Below, piece after piece: positions 11,686 through 21,600 of a DNA stretch of 64,000 bases. Every line of letters begins with the position of its first letter. The stretch's first letter is position 1. The notes beneath the pieces are model-generated. The model was not told where the DNA came from, did not search any database, and saw only the letters and a list, made by a program, of their open reading frames with translations. A program made the translations under genes and the position numbers. Source of the stretch: Ariolimax columbianus (lineage: Eukaryota > Mollusca > Gastropoda > Stylommatophora > Arionidae); assembly GCA_036924085.1 (NCBI GenBank), contig JAVGWX010000013.1, positions 57,198,652 through 57,262,651 on the forward strand. Direction: 5' to 3'.

Positions 11686-11905
11686 TACTTTATTCCTGGC
11701 AATACTTTATTCCTGGCAACACTTTATTCCTGGCAACACTTTATTCCTGGCAACACTTTATTCCTGGCAGTACTTTATTCCTGGCAACACTTTATTCCTG
11801 GCAACACTTTATTTCTGGCAACGCTTTATTCCAGAAGACAATTTATTCCCAAAGGCACTTTATTTCTGATGACACTTTATTCCAGACGACACTTATTCCT
11901 ACCGC
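11686..11905. repeat. 17 bp minisatellite
   Basis: About thirteen units of TTTATTCCTGGCAACAC, degenerating towards 11905. Confidence 0.95.
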
Positions 11906-11927
11906 CACGGAACCTACTTTTCCCCAA

Positions 11928-12031
11928 CTTTTATTTAACCTGACATGACCGTTGTCCGTGGACTTCTATTTCTCCTATTCTAACCAACTTCCCCATAACC
12001 GAGAGAACTGACATTGTGTATATAGCGTCTA
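11928..12031. repeat. Dispersed repeat Y, copy 1
   Basis: Matches 42111-42221 over about 100 bp: CTTTTATTTAAC, ACTTCTATTTCTC, AACCAACTTCC, GAGAGAACTGACATTGTGTA and a TAGCGTCTAC-like end. Confidence 0.75.
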
Positions 12032-12048
12032 CAAAATCCTGCCATGTA

Positions 12049-12178
12049 ACACTTTATTCCACATCTCTTTAAATTTTTCCGGTGGACTTCAATAACATGA
12101 ACAGACACGTAGGCATATTGTTTTTCAATTGTGTAGATTAGCGTGCTAGTCTTGTTTTAATCTGGGCCGGTTACAGGT
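12049..12178. repeat. Dispersed repeat X, copy 2
   Basis: Second copy of the 11451-11578 sequence, in the same orientation and about 600 bp away, directly after repeat Y. Confidence 0.7.
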
Positions 12179-12286
12179 AGTGACACTATAATGATCCGTC
12201 AAATATTGACTTTCGCACGCCCATAATAAACATGTTTTAGTCAAGTTAGAAGATGCACCGACAAAATGGCGTCTCATTATTTATTT

Positions 12287-14916
12287 AGTCAGGGAGGAGA
12301 CTAACATCTGGTAGGTCAAGTCATGTTAGTCAGGGTCAGGCAAAATATACTGGTCAGACATGTTAGTCAGGGTCGGGCAAAATATACTGATCAGACATGT
12401 TAGTCAGGGTCGGGCAAAATATACTGATCAGACATGTTAGTCAGGGTCGGGCAAAATATACTGATCAGACATGTTAGTCAGGGTCGGGCAAAATATACTG
12501 ATCAGACATGTTAGTCAGGGTCGGGCAAAATATACTGATCAGACATGTTAGTCAGGTTCGGGCAAAATATACTGATCAGACATGTTAGTCAGGGTCGGGC
12601 AAAATATACTGATCAGACCTGTTAGTCAGGGTCGGGCAAAATATACTGATCAGACATGTTAGTCAGGGTCGGGCAAAATATACTGATCAGACATGTTAGT
12701 CAGGGTCGGGCAAAATATACTGATCAGACATGTTAGTCAGGGTCCGGCAAAATATACTGATCAGACATGTTAGTCAGGGTCAGGCAAAATATACTGATCA
12801 GACATGTTAGTCAGGGTCAGGCAAAATATACTGATCAGACATGTTAGTCAGGGTCAGGCAAAATATACTGATCAGACATGTTAGTCAGGGTCGGGCAAAA
12901 TATACTGATCAGACATGTTAGTCAGGGTCAGGCAAAATATACTGATCAGACATGTTAGTCAGGGTCGGGCAAAATATACTGATCAGACATGTTAGTCAGG
13001 GTCAGGCAAAATATACTGATCAGACATGTTAGTCAGGGTCGGGCAAAATATACTGATCAGACATGTCAGTCAGGGTCAGGCAAAATATACTGATCAGACA
13101 TGTTAGTCAGGGTCGGGCAAAATATACTGATCAGACATGTTAGTCAGGGTCGGGCAAAATATACTGATCAGACATGTTAGTCAGGGTCGGGTAAAATATA
13201 CTGATCAGACATGTTAGTCAGGGTCGGGCAAAATATACTGATCAGACATGTCAGTCAGGGTCGGGCAAAATATACTGATCAGACATGTCAGTCAGGGTCG
13301 GGCAAAATATACTGATCAGACATGTTAGTCAGGGTCGGGTAAAATATACTGATCAGACATGTTAGTCAGGGTCGGGTAAAATATACTGATCAGACATGTT
13401 AGTCAGGGTCAGGCAAAATTTACTGATCAGACATGTTAGTCAAGGGGAAGGGGTAAAATATACTGATCAGACATGTCAGTCAGGGTCGGGCAAAATATAC
13501 TGATCAGACATGTCAGTCAGGGTCGGGCAAAATATACTGATCAGACATGTCAGTCAGGGTCGGGCAAAATATACTGATCAGACATGTTAGTCAGGGTCGG
13601 GTAAAATATACTGATCAGACATGTTAGTCAGGGTCGGGCAAAATATACTGATCAGACATGTTAGTCAGGGTCAGGCAAAATTTACTGATCAGACATGTTA
13701 GTCAAGGGGAAGGGGTAAAATATACTGATCAGACATGTTAGTCAGGGTCAGGCAAAATTTGCTGATCAGACACGTTAGTCAGCGTCTTTCAAAATTTACT
13801 GATCAGACATGTTAGTCAGGGTCAGGCAAAATATACTGATCAGACATGTTAGTCAAGGGGAAGGGGTAAAATATACTGATCAGACATGTTAGTCAGGGTC
13901 AGTCAAAATTTACTGATCAGACATGTTAGTCGAGGGGAAGGGGTAAAATATACTGATCAGACATGTTAGTCAGGGTCAGGCAAAATTTGCTGATCAGACA
14001 CGTTAGTCAGCGTCTTTCAAAATTTACTGATCAGACATGTTAGTCAGGGTCAGGCAAAATATACTGATCAGACATGTTAGTCAAGGGGAAGGGGTAAAAT
14101 ATACTGATTAGACATGTTAGTCAGGGTCAGGCAAAATTTACTGATCAGACATGTTAGTCAAGGGGAAGGGGTAAAATATACTGATCAGACATGTTAGTCA
14201 GGGTCAGGCAAAATTTGCTGATCAGACACGTTAGTCAGCGTCTTTCAAAATTTACTGATCAGACATGTTAGTCAGGGTCAGGCAAAATATACTGATCAGA
14301 CATGTTAGTCAAGGGGAAGGGGTAAAATATACTGATCAGACATGTTAGTCAGGGTCAGTCAAAATTTACTGATCAGACATGTTAGTCGAGGGGAAGGGGT
14401 AAAATATACTGATCAGACATGTTAGTCAGGGTCAGGCAAAATTTGCTGATCAGACACGTTAGTCAGCGTCTTTCAAAATTTACTGATCAGACATGTTAGT
14501 CAGGGTCAGGCAAAATATACTGATCAGACATGTTAGTCAGGGTCAGGCAAAATATACAGATCAGACATGTTAGTCAGGTTCATGCAAAATATGGTGGTCT
14601 AGACCCGCCACCTTACATCTACACAGGTCTCGCTCGAAATGGACTGGTCTTCTTGGCAGCCTGGCTAACGAGGCGTGGAGTCGACTTGATCCCTGTAGTA
14701 GTGAGCGATACGCAGGTCAGGTCAAGCATAGCACAGCTGCCCGGAGGACCCCGGTCAATCTTCATCAGAACGCTCGACAATGACGAACGCTTTTGCAACT
14801 CGCCATTTACCGCTGTTTTCAGATCGCACAAAAGAGTAAACTTCCTCGTTGCAGACATTCACAAAAACAAAAACAACAACAAGAACAACAACAAGAACAA
14901 CAACAACAACAAGAAA
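12287..14916 (+). mobile_element. Family T retroposon, copy D, giant internal array
   Basis: The most expanded copy. It has a leader (GGGAGGAGACTAACATCTGG, 12291-12310), about sixty 37-38 bp units to about 14585, a complete body at about 14590-14860 and an (AAC)n-type tail at 14870-14913. The 9 bp TATTTATTT occurs at 12278-12286 and 14917-14925, consistent with a target-site duplication, although this sequence is of low complexity. A 133-codon plus-strand frame across the body is not supported as a gene: the other copies do not keep it open. Confidence 0.85.
12311..14585. repeat. 37-38 bp minisatellite with 228 bp higher-order period
   Basis: Units contain ACTGATCAGACATGTTAGTC. From about 13440 the array changes character: variant units with AAGGGGAAGGGG and CAGCGTCTTTC recur in fixed order. 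The CAGCGTCTTTC variant starts near 13781, 14009, 14237 and 14465, exactly 228 bp apart, so six units form a higher-order repeat amplified about four times. Confidence 0.95.
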
Positions 14917-15270
14917 TATTTATTTGTGTAAAAGAAATTGTTATATTTCACGGCCTGAACATTAACATTTCCCGTGTAATCTGTCGCGGCCAGATACGCT
15001 CTAGAATTGTAGCGCTAACCTAAATCTTGAATTCTTTTTGGAAATATTTTCGAACATTCAGAATCGTAGCCCAGTACATGAAAATCCTACCCAGTGGTTC
15101 GCAAACTATATGCTAAGGGCATGGCAGGTATACCGGGGTGCAGCAAAACATTCCAATATGCTCATCAACTGCGCATTGCACCTGTTACGTAGGGTAGTTG
15201 TGTCTCAATTCCCCCGAATGAGAGTTTCCCAAGTTTCCATAGTACATAACGGGGGATTCCATTTCGGGCT

Positions 15271-15858
15271 GTTGTTGTTGTTGTTGTTGTTTGTGAATGC
15301 CCATAATGAGTAGGTTACTCTTTTGTGCGCTCTGAAAAGGACGTTTAGTGGCGGGTTGCGGTATCTTTTCTCAGATCCCGAGCGTGCTGATGAAGGTGGA
15401 CCGGGGTCCTCCAGGCGGTTGTGCTGTGCTTGGCTTCATTTGCGTGTCGCTCACAACTACGGGGATCACGACGATCTCTCACCTCGTTAGCCAGGCTGCC
15501 ATGAAAACAGCCCGTTTCCAGGGAGGGCTACTAGGAAGCTGAGGTGAGGGTCTTGACCAGTATGTTTTACCTGACCCTGACTGATATATCTGACCAGTAT
15601 GTTTTACCTGACCCTGACTGATATATCTGATTAGTATGTTCTACCTGACCCTGACTGATATATCTGACCAGTATGTTTTACCTGACCCTGACTGATATAT
15701 CTGATTAGTATATTTTGCCTGACCCTGACTGATATATCTGATTAGTATGTTTTACCTGACCCTGACTGATATATCTGATTAGTATATTTTACCTGACCCT
15801 GACTGATATATCTGATTAGTATATTTTGCCTGACCAGACGTTAGTTTTCCTCTCCTAT
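15271..15858 (-). mobile_element. Family T retroposon, copy E
   Basis: The cleanest body in this orientation: GTT tail at 15271-15290, body at 15291-15555, seven to eight 37 bp units at 15558-15835, then the leader CAGACGTTAGTTTTCCTCTC. The array here carries GATATATCTGATTAGT instead of the TGATCAG palindrome, a private unit variant. No convincing flanking duplication (only TCGGG). Confidence 0.8.
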
Positions 15859-15970
15859 GTCGGGTTAAGAAGAGGACGGGTGGGTGTAATTTGATCTCAA
15901 ATACATACATAAAGATTGTGATGAAGATAGAAATGTAGAAAAGGTGGTTGGTTATATTCAGTGTTGCGAA

Positions 15971-16106
15971 GGTTTAGGGTTATGGTTAGGGTTATGGATA
16001 AGGTTATGGTTAGGGTTATGGTTAGGATTATGGAAAGGGTTGTGGTTAGGGTTGTGGTTAGGGTTATGATTATGGTTAGGGTTATGAATACGGTTATGGT
16101 TAGATA
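15971..16106. repeat. Telomere-like 12 bp repeat
   Basis: Units of TTAGGGTTATGG type: every second hexamer is TTAGGG, the animal telomere motif, and the other is TTATGG or a variant. About eleven units, diverging at the right end. Confidence 0.85.
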
Positions 16107-16119
16107 ATGGTTTTTTATT

Positions 16120-16700
16120 TCATCGTCTGACAGCATGGATAATGCCATGCTGCTGTAGAAATTCGATGCTACTCTCCTTTCCATGGACCGACGTTGACAG
16201 ATTCAAGGAGATTCTCGTCTACTCTCGCATTATTCTCCCTCCCTGCCCCCCCTCCCCCCACCCACGGTTAAAAAGTGGATTATTATGTGATGTCTCTGTC
16301 TAAAATCCTGTGCTGAAAAAAAAAAATTGGGGGGGGGGGGTGAATTAAGACGCACGTACCTTAAGGAGACTTAATTTTTGACTTGTGGTCCCGTGAAAAA
16401 ATTATGCTACACTAAGGTTGCCGTGGACCGAAAAAGATTTGGAAACCATTGACTGACCTAATCCTACAAGCTCCAGTGAGCATAAAATCGTGTTTATTTG
16501 TTAATTCCTGACAAGGGATCGGCATACTTCTCCAAGATACGGCTTCAGTAACATTATCTGTCCATGTACTTACATCAACCAGAGGGATGTACTAGCGATG
16601 TACAATCTATTTCTGGACCAAGTGTTTTTTTCAGCCCTGCAGAAAATGTGAAACTATTTGGTATGACTCACGCGCTCTGGTAAAACCACACACACAACTG
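16120..16700. other. Unassigned stretch with homopolymers
   Basis: C-rich at 16235-16262, an A run at about 16317-16326 and a G run at 16330-16340. No gene seen. Confidence 0.5.
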
Positions 16701-16714
16701 TTTTACAGGAGTGT

Positions 16715-16835
16715 TCTGAGTGTCTGGTTAGCGCTGTGGTACAGCACTAGCTTTTCACGGTATAGGTTTGCTGTTCAACGTCATTTACCTGCACGTTTCA
16801 GTCGACCCAGATGTAAATTGAGACCTGACTTATTG
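16715..16835 (+). mobile_element. Possible tRNA-headed SINE fragment
   Basis: TCTGGTTAGCGCTGTGGTAC looks like a box A region and is followed after a tRNA-like distance by GGTTTGCTGTTCAACGTC, a decayed box B. CCAGATGTAAATTGAGACC follows, recalling the CTGTAAATGGGTACCTG module of SINE-D. Confidence 0.35.
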
Positions 16836-16879
16836 TGACGGAAGGGAATGAGAAAGGAAGTGAACTAATCACCCGTCCT

Positions 16880-17133
16880 CATAAAGAAGAAATATTTTTT
16901 TCTCACGTTGACCTTATTTCTCTATTTCCGAAGGCGCTGTGCCATGCACTCTGTGTTTTTATTTTCCGCATCAGAGTTCGGCATGCATTATATGTACTAG
17001 TCTGCTTCCGTTTCATCTGCATTCTCTAAAGGTTTACTTCCCCGGGGTAACGGCCGGTGATGGGATTGGGGAGCGAACCCAGCACCTTCAGATTGTGAGC
17101 CGTGTCACCTAACCGCTAGCCCACGCCGCCCCC
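16880..17133 (-). mobile_element. SINE-A, second copy
   Basis: The minus strand starts with a tRNA-like head containing GGGCTAGCGGTTAGG and GCTGGGTTCGCTCCCC, then GGCCGTTACCCCGG, as in the 3.4 kb copy. The middle domain is shortened and decayed, and the tail is A-rich. Confidence 0.75.
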
Positions 17134-17324
17134 GTTTTAAATAAAAAGATATGACCTTGTACAAAAAAGTATCTTTCAATGATCCCTGACAGCAGTACCT
17201 GTTTTAGAGACTGTCTTCACCTTCATAGATAGAAAATTCAAACAGTACACACCAAATCCCGGGCGCCATTTTGATGTGGCGCCCAACATTTAGGGACTAG
17301 AATACCATTTACTCCCACAAATAG

Positions 17325-17352
17325 ATGTGGATCGACATGATCCTCGTAGTAG
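17325..17352 (+). mobile_element. Family T body fragment
   Basis: GTGGATCGACATGATCC followed by CGTAGTAGT matches the conserved body of T elements. Only about 28 bp remain, directly abutting a SINE-B fragment. Confidence 0.4.
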
Positions 17353-17355
17353 TAA

Positions 17356-17458
17356 CCGCCATGGAGGTGGAGACTGATCTTGGCAGCTTTGGGTTGTTGG
17401 CATTTGCTTTTGGTCGCTGATTCTTACATCTTATGCACGGCTAATCATCTTGATCCAT
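17356..17458 (-). mobile_element. SINE-B 5' fragment
   Basis: GCATGGAGGTG-like start, GATCTTGGCAGCTTTGGGTT, GGTCGCTGA and the end CATCTTGATCC follow the 5' third of SINE-B on the minus strand. Diverged. Confidence 0.55.
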
Positions 17459-17872
17459 AATGAATCAGTAACAGGAGCAACTAACGTGAGTTTGTGCGTG
17501 ACTCTGCTCTGTGTCCGGTAGAATAAATAAGAGTTACTTGCTCTCTCAACTCACCATCCCCGATATTTCGATATTTCCTGTCGAGTGTTTTGGTTGATCA
17601 TTGCTATTACAGACTCATTATATGCCATTGAAGCTCTGGAAGATGGTGGTCATTATAGACCTGAACGTACCCAAATATTCCTAGATGCCAACCAACTTCT
17701 TACATCCCGTGAAGCCAGAATGGTTATACAATGTTCACTCAAATACGCCTGGCAATGACACGGCGGGCAAACTGGCTAAGAAGGGATCAAATCAAGAAGA
17801 AAACAATGCACGTCAACAACCCTACAGACAGTCAAAAAACTACTGAAGACTGCAAACATAGCGGCCTGGAAT

Positions 17873-17938
17873 CGGGGTGCGAACCCAGCACCTTCCGCCT
17901 GTGAGCCGTCTCACCTAACCGCTAGCCCACGCAGTCCC
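17873..17938 (-). mobile_element. 66 bp tRNA-like insertion (SINE-A head only)
   Basis: The minus strand reads as a tRNA-like unit with GGGCTAGCGGTTAGG and GGTGCTGGGTTCGCACCCC, matching the head of SINE-A but without its middle or tail. The host LINE sequence is duplicated on both sides: TGCAAACATAGCGGCCTGG at 17851-17869 and TGCAAAGAAAGAGGCCTGG at 17941-17959. Confidence 0.65.
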
Positions 17939-18116
17939 TTTGCAAAGAAAGAGGCCTGGCTGAATAGATGGGAAATACTGGGAGAGAAATCTACAAACAC
18001 GTGGCCATCCCAAAGCCAAACATCAACCATCCGAAAAGGAGAGACCAAAGCACCATTTTCTGACTTCGCACTCATCACATACAGCATAACAGTCACTTGA
18101 ACAGAATCCAACCAGA

Positions 18117-18443
18117 ACATGCCCCAGAGTGTCGGTTGTACGCACATCACATACCACAGAGTGCCGGTTGTACGCACATCCTATACCCCAGAGTGCCGGC
18201 TGTACGCACATCCCATACCCCAGAGTGCCGGCTGTACGCACATCCCATACCCCAGAGTGCCGACTGTGCACACATCCTATACCCCATAGTGCCGACTGTG
18301 CACACATCCTATACCCCAGAGTGCCGGCTGTACGCACATCCCATACCCAAGTGTGCCGGCTATACGCACATCCCATATCCCAGAGTGCCGACTGTGCACA
18401 CATCCCATACCCCAGAGTGCCGGCTGTGCACACATCCCTAAGA
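18117..18443. repeat. 32 bp minisatellite grown from a LINE cysteine motif
   Basis: About ten units of 32 bp carrying CAGAGTGCCGGCTGTACGCA. One frame of the unit encodes PECRLYAHPIP, which is the first half of the cysteine motif of the surrounding LINE; the second half follows the last unit. Confidence 0.9.
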
Positions 18444-18500
18444 AACTGTTGAACATCATCCTTTAGAATGTCCGGCCCTTGCTTAAAAAAATTCAATATA

Positions 18501-18898
18501 TTTCATGCGCCCTTATATTACAAGCGTTTCATTGCATTTGAAAACTTATGGAAATCAAAATGCTCGAGCCAACGACAAAGGCTACATAACTCGAGCTTCA
18601 GTGTAAAGCCAGTTCTCTTGTGTGTTTCTGAGACGAGAGCACCAGACACGGTAACAATAAGGATACATACTTTCATAAATTGATTCCCTGTGCGGAATGG
18701 AGATGTTGAAATGGTATGATAGGCTCACTTGCGTGAACTGTTGAGAAGGGCCACACAGCGGTAGAGCATGACATGAGAAGATGGAGTAAAAACAGTCTCT
18801 TTTCTGGAGTCCTCGTGGAAAGAGGTATAGGTGGACTAGACAGCAGCGTGAAGAGACCAGTTCGAGAAAAACAAAAAGAAAACACGAAAATCGTGAAT
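18501..18898. other. Unassigned stretch
   Basis: No gene or repeat recognised. Confidence 0.5.
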
Positions 18899-19083
18899 AG
18901 GACCTGGCTGACGAGATGTGGATCGATGTGATCCCCGCAGTAGTGAGAGACATCCAGATGAAGCTTAGCATAGCACAGCCGTCTTGAGAACCCCGCTCCC
19001 GGATATGAGGAAAGTTAGTAGTACAGCTACTGAACGTCCTTTTCAAGGCTCACTTATTGGTGGCCTTAAACAACAACAACACA
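18899..19083 (+). mobile_element. Family T retroposon, copy F, 5'-truncated
   Basis: Starts inside the body (CTGGCTGACGAGATGTGGAT), continues through GTGATCCCCGCAGTAGTGAG and GATATGAGGAAAGTTAG, and ends in AAACAACAACAACAC. The array is absent because the 5' part is missing. Confidence 0.75.
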
Positions 19084-19109
19084 TGATAATAGAACTTGGT
19101 ATGAATGGT

Positions 19110-19186
19110 TGAGGAGCGCGTGGTAGAATGGTTTCGAGACCTGCCTGCCGACAAGTAGGGCAGCGGTTCGAATCACCGGTATGGCA
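19110..19186 (+). mobile_element. tRNA-like SINE head
   Basis: GAGCGCGTGGTAGAATGG is box A-like and GCAGCGGTTCGAATCACC is a good box B, spaced as in a tRNA. The acceptor ends do not pair well and a T-rich tract follows, so a SINE is more likely than a functional tRNA. Similar start to the SINE-D head near 63.56 kb. Confidence 0.5.
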
Positions 19187-19494
19187 TATGTTATTTTTCT
19201 GTTGGGGGTGAAATAAACAAGCATAGCATGCACACGACGTGGCGACAGCAGTGAGGAAGCGGTCTGCAGCCATCAGCCTTCAAAACCCATCGACTACCCC
19301 AACAATGGAAACAATGTCGTATGATAGTTTTTATTTGTTTTAAATTTATAAATTTGTTGAAGACACGTGCTCCAAAGGGAGCTAAAAGGTGTTAATTTGA
19401 TTATTAATTGACACATTGGTGTCAAAGAGACACCTAGTCCTTAGAAGGTAGAAAAGAAAGCAGTGAATGAAAGGAGAGCAGCCAGCGATTAGTG

Positions 19495-19770
19495 GATGAT
19501 GCTTGATCAGGGTCAGCGAACTTAGGCTGGTAAAAGCCATTTTCCGTCCCCAAGCAGCACTTGTGAAAGCAGGCTGCACTCACGCAGTCTGACTAAGAGA
19601 AGAGCGATCGAAGAGTGAGGGCAAACTTGTTGAAAAAATGCCGTGCTAAAAGCTGATGCCTCGTGCCGATACTCTTAGGTAGAATAACCACGCTGTAACC
19701 TGCAACAACACCTAACAAATCGCCCTTCTTAAGAACGAACGCCGAAGACGATGACGAAGATGAGGAACAG
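19495..19770 (+). mobile_element. Diverged SINE-B copy
   Basis: GATCAGGGTCAGCGAAC near the start, AAGAGCGATCGAAGAG in the middle and AAGAACGAACGCCGAAGACG at the end follow SINE-B order. Identity is low and gaps are frequent. Confidence 0.45.
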
Positions 19771-19784
19771 AAGACGGAGGAGAT

Positions 19785-20010
19785 GAAAAAGATAGCATCT
19801 CTCAATTACTAAGAATAGGACATACATTTGACTGTGTTTGTGGAACTGACAGAACGACTGGTGAGAATCTGCTAGAAAGGTGTCCAACACACGAGGAACA
19901 GAGAAAGCAAGTGTAGCCATCACCGATACCAATAGCCTAGGGCTAACCACTGCTTTCTTTGGATATCTTCAAGTTGACGTCAGAAAGCCTACGAAGTAGA
20001 AGGAGGAGAA
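19785..20010 (+). pseudogene. I/Nimb-like LINE 3' end fragment
   Basis: Translation gives LLRIGHTFDCVCG and then GENLLERCPTHEEQR, matching the cysteine motif (Cys-x-Cys ... Cys-Pro) of the LINE at 24.3-27.1 kb. The nucleotide sequence TCTTCAAGTTGACGTCAGAA and TACGAAGTAGAAGGAG matches that copy's 3' end. The 5' part is missing, as expected for a truncated insertion. The histidine of the EHLL segment is replaced by Asn. Confidence 0.75.
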
Positions 20011-20256
20011 GAAGAACAACGAAAGAAAAAGTAGAAGAGGAAGAAAAAAGAAAGAAAACTGGAAGAACAAGAAGGAAAAAGAAAAAGAAGTAGAAAACAA
20101 TAAAAGAGGAAGAAAAAGAAACTAGAACAATTAAAATAACAATTAGAAGAAGAAGAAGAAAATGATGAAGAAGAAGAAGAAGAAGAAGAAAATGATGAAG
20201 AAGAAGAAGAAGAAGAAGAAGAAGAAGAAGAAGAAGAAGAAGAAGAAGAAGAAGAA
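20011..20256. repeat. GAA-rich microsatellite at a LINE tail
   Basis: A/G-only sequence, becoming an almost pure (GAA)n run at about 20143-20256. It begins exactly where the LINE 3' tail starts, so it is probably an expanded tail. Confidence 0.9.
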
Positions 20257-20439
20257 AGTTCTCCATTACAGTTTGTTTGTTTGTGACAACCTTCACAAAA
20301 ACAACTGCTTTTCTGCACTTCTAATAAATAAATAAACATACGAAAATCTAGTAAATTATCACCAAGGCTTCCACATTCTTCCCTCGTCCCAACGGCTCCT
20401 GTTCCCAGGATTGTAATGCTATGCTTACTTTGTTGTTAT

Positions 20440-21140
20440 CAGATAATGTTAGTCAGGGTCAGGTAAAGTATACTGATCGGACAATGTTAGTCAGGGTCAG
20501 GTAAAGTATACTGGCCGGACAATGTTAGTCAGGGTCAGGTAAAGTATACTGGCCGGACAATGTTAGTCAGGGTCATGTAAAGTATACTGGCCGGACAATG
20601 TTAGTCAGGGTCATGTAAAGTATACTGGCCGGACAATGTTAGTCAGGGTCAGGTAAAGTATACTGGCCGGACAATGTTAGTCAGGGTCATGTAAAGTATA
20701 CTGGCCGGACAATGTTAGTCAGGGTCATGTAAAGTATACTGGCCGGACAATGTTAGTCAGGGTCAGGTAAAGTATACTGGCCGGACAATGTTAGTCAGGG
20801 TCAGGTAAAGTATACTGATCGGACAATGTTACTCAGGGTCAGGTAAAGTATACTGATCAGATAATGTTAGTCAGGGTCAGTGAAAGTATACTGTCCGAGA
20901 CTCCCATTTCATTTCTACGCAGTTCTCCCTAGAAATAGGCTGTGTCATACGACGTAATCCCCATAGTAGTGAGCGACAAACAACTGCAGCCAAGCGTAGC
21001 ACAACCGCCTGTAGGACCCCAGTCCACCTTCATCAGCACACTCGGGATGTGAAGCAAGCTACTGCAGTCAGCCACGTAACGCCTTTTATTTAGGGCGCAT
21101 AAAAGAGTAAAGTAGCTTATTGCTGGTATTCAACAACAAC
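20440..21140 (+). mobile_element. Family T retroposon, copy G
   Basis: About twelve 38 bp units at 20445-20895, with a private variant TACTGGCCGGACAATG in place of the TGATCAG palindrome. A body at about 20920-21130 and a short ATTCAACAACAACATC tail follow. The leader is not clear. Confidence 0.75.
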
Positions 21141-21334
21141 ATCTTTATAGTGTGGACTATCAGTCGCTCCCCCACAACTGTTCCGGCATGTATTTTGTAT
21201 TTTGTATTACAAGTGTAACAGAAACAAAAAACAACGACATGATCAGTTTTGTAGTCTGGTGTTTAATTTCAGCTTATAATTTAACGTATTTGACCGGGGA
21301 ACTGAGAAGTTAGTCCAAACAAGACCACAATCTC

Positions 21335-21600
21335 TCTTCCATGTAGCGTTCCCTGGAAACATGCTGTTTTCAAGGCAACCTGTCTGCGGAGAAGTGGATC
21401 GATATGGTTCCCGTAGTAGTGAGATGCCACGCAGATGAAGCCAAGCATAGCACAACCGCCTGGATGTACGCGATCCACCTTCATCAGCATGCTCGCGATG
21501 TAAGGAAAGCTACTACAACCCACCACTTAACCTCCTTTTCATGACGTACAAAAGGATAAACTTTGTGTGCATTCAATAATCAATAAAAACAAAAATAATA
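21335..21600 (+). mobile_element. Family T retroposon, copy H, no array
   Basis: Body only: AGCGTTCCCTGGAAACATGC, GTGGATCGATATGG, GCACAACCGCCTGGA, CCTTCATCAGCATGCTCG, ending in an A-rich tail with CAATAAAAACAAAAATAATAAC. The array and leader are missing. Confidence 0.75.

Larger units (their letters stand above)
17604..18500 (+). pseudogene. Decayed LINE ORF2 3' part: RNase H and cysteine motif
   Basis: The frame from 17604 reads TDSLYAIEALEDGG, an RNase H core segment. After a frameshift, GNDTAGKLAKKGS is the expected C-terminal RNase H helix. Further on, DQSTIF and NRIQPEHAPECRLYAH give the start of a Cys-x2-Cys-x-His type motif, which is completed beyond the minisatellite by ETVEHHPLECPALA. 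This gives the order RNase H then cysteine motif, as in I-group non-LTR elements that insert by target-primed reverse transcription. It is broken by stops, a small tRNA-like insertion (17873-17938) and a 32 bp array (18117-18443). Family membership is inferred from motifs only. Confidence 0.7.

Noticed and set aside
12311..14585. Centromeric satellite
   Set aside because: The array is confined to one T element with its body and tail attached; the same unit in other T copies explains it.
14530..14931. A 133-codon frame over the T body
   Set aside because: Equivalent frames are broken in the other T copies, so there is no sign of selection on a protein.
19110..19186. A functional tRNA gene
   Set aside because: Boxes A and B are present but acceptor-stem pairing is poor and a SINE-like sequence follows.
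19943..20339. Leu-rich or Ser-rich minus-strand proteins
   Set aside because: Translation of the GAA-rich tract.
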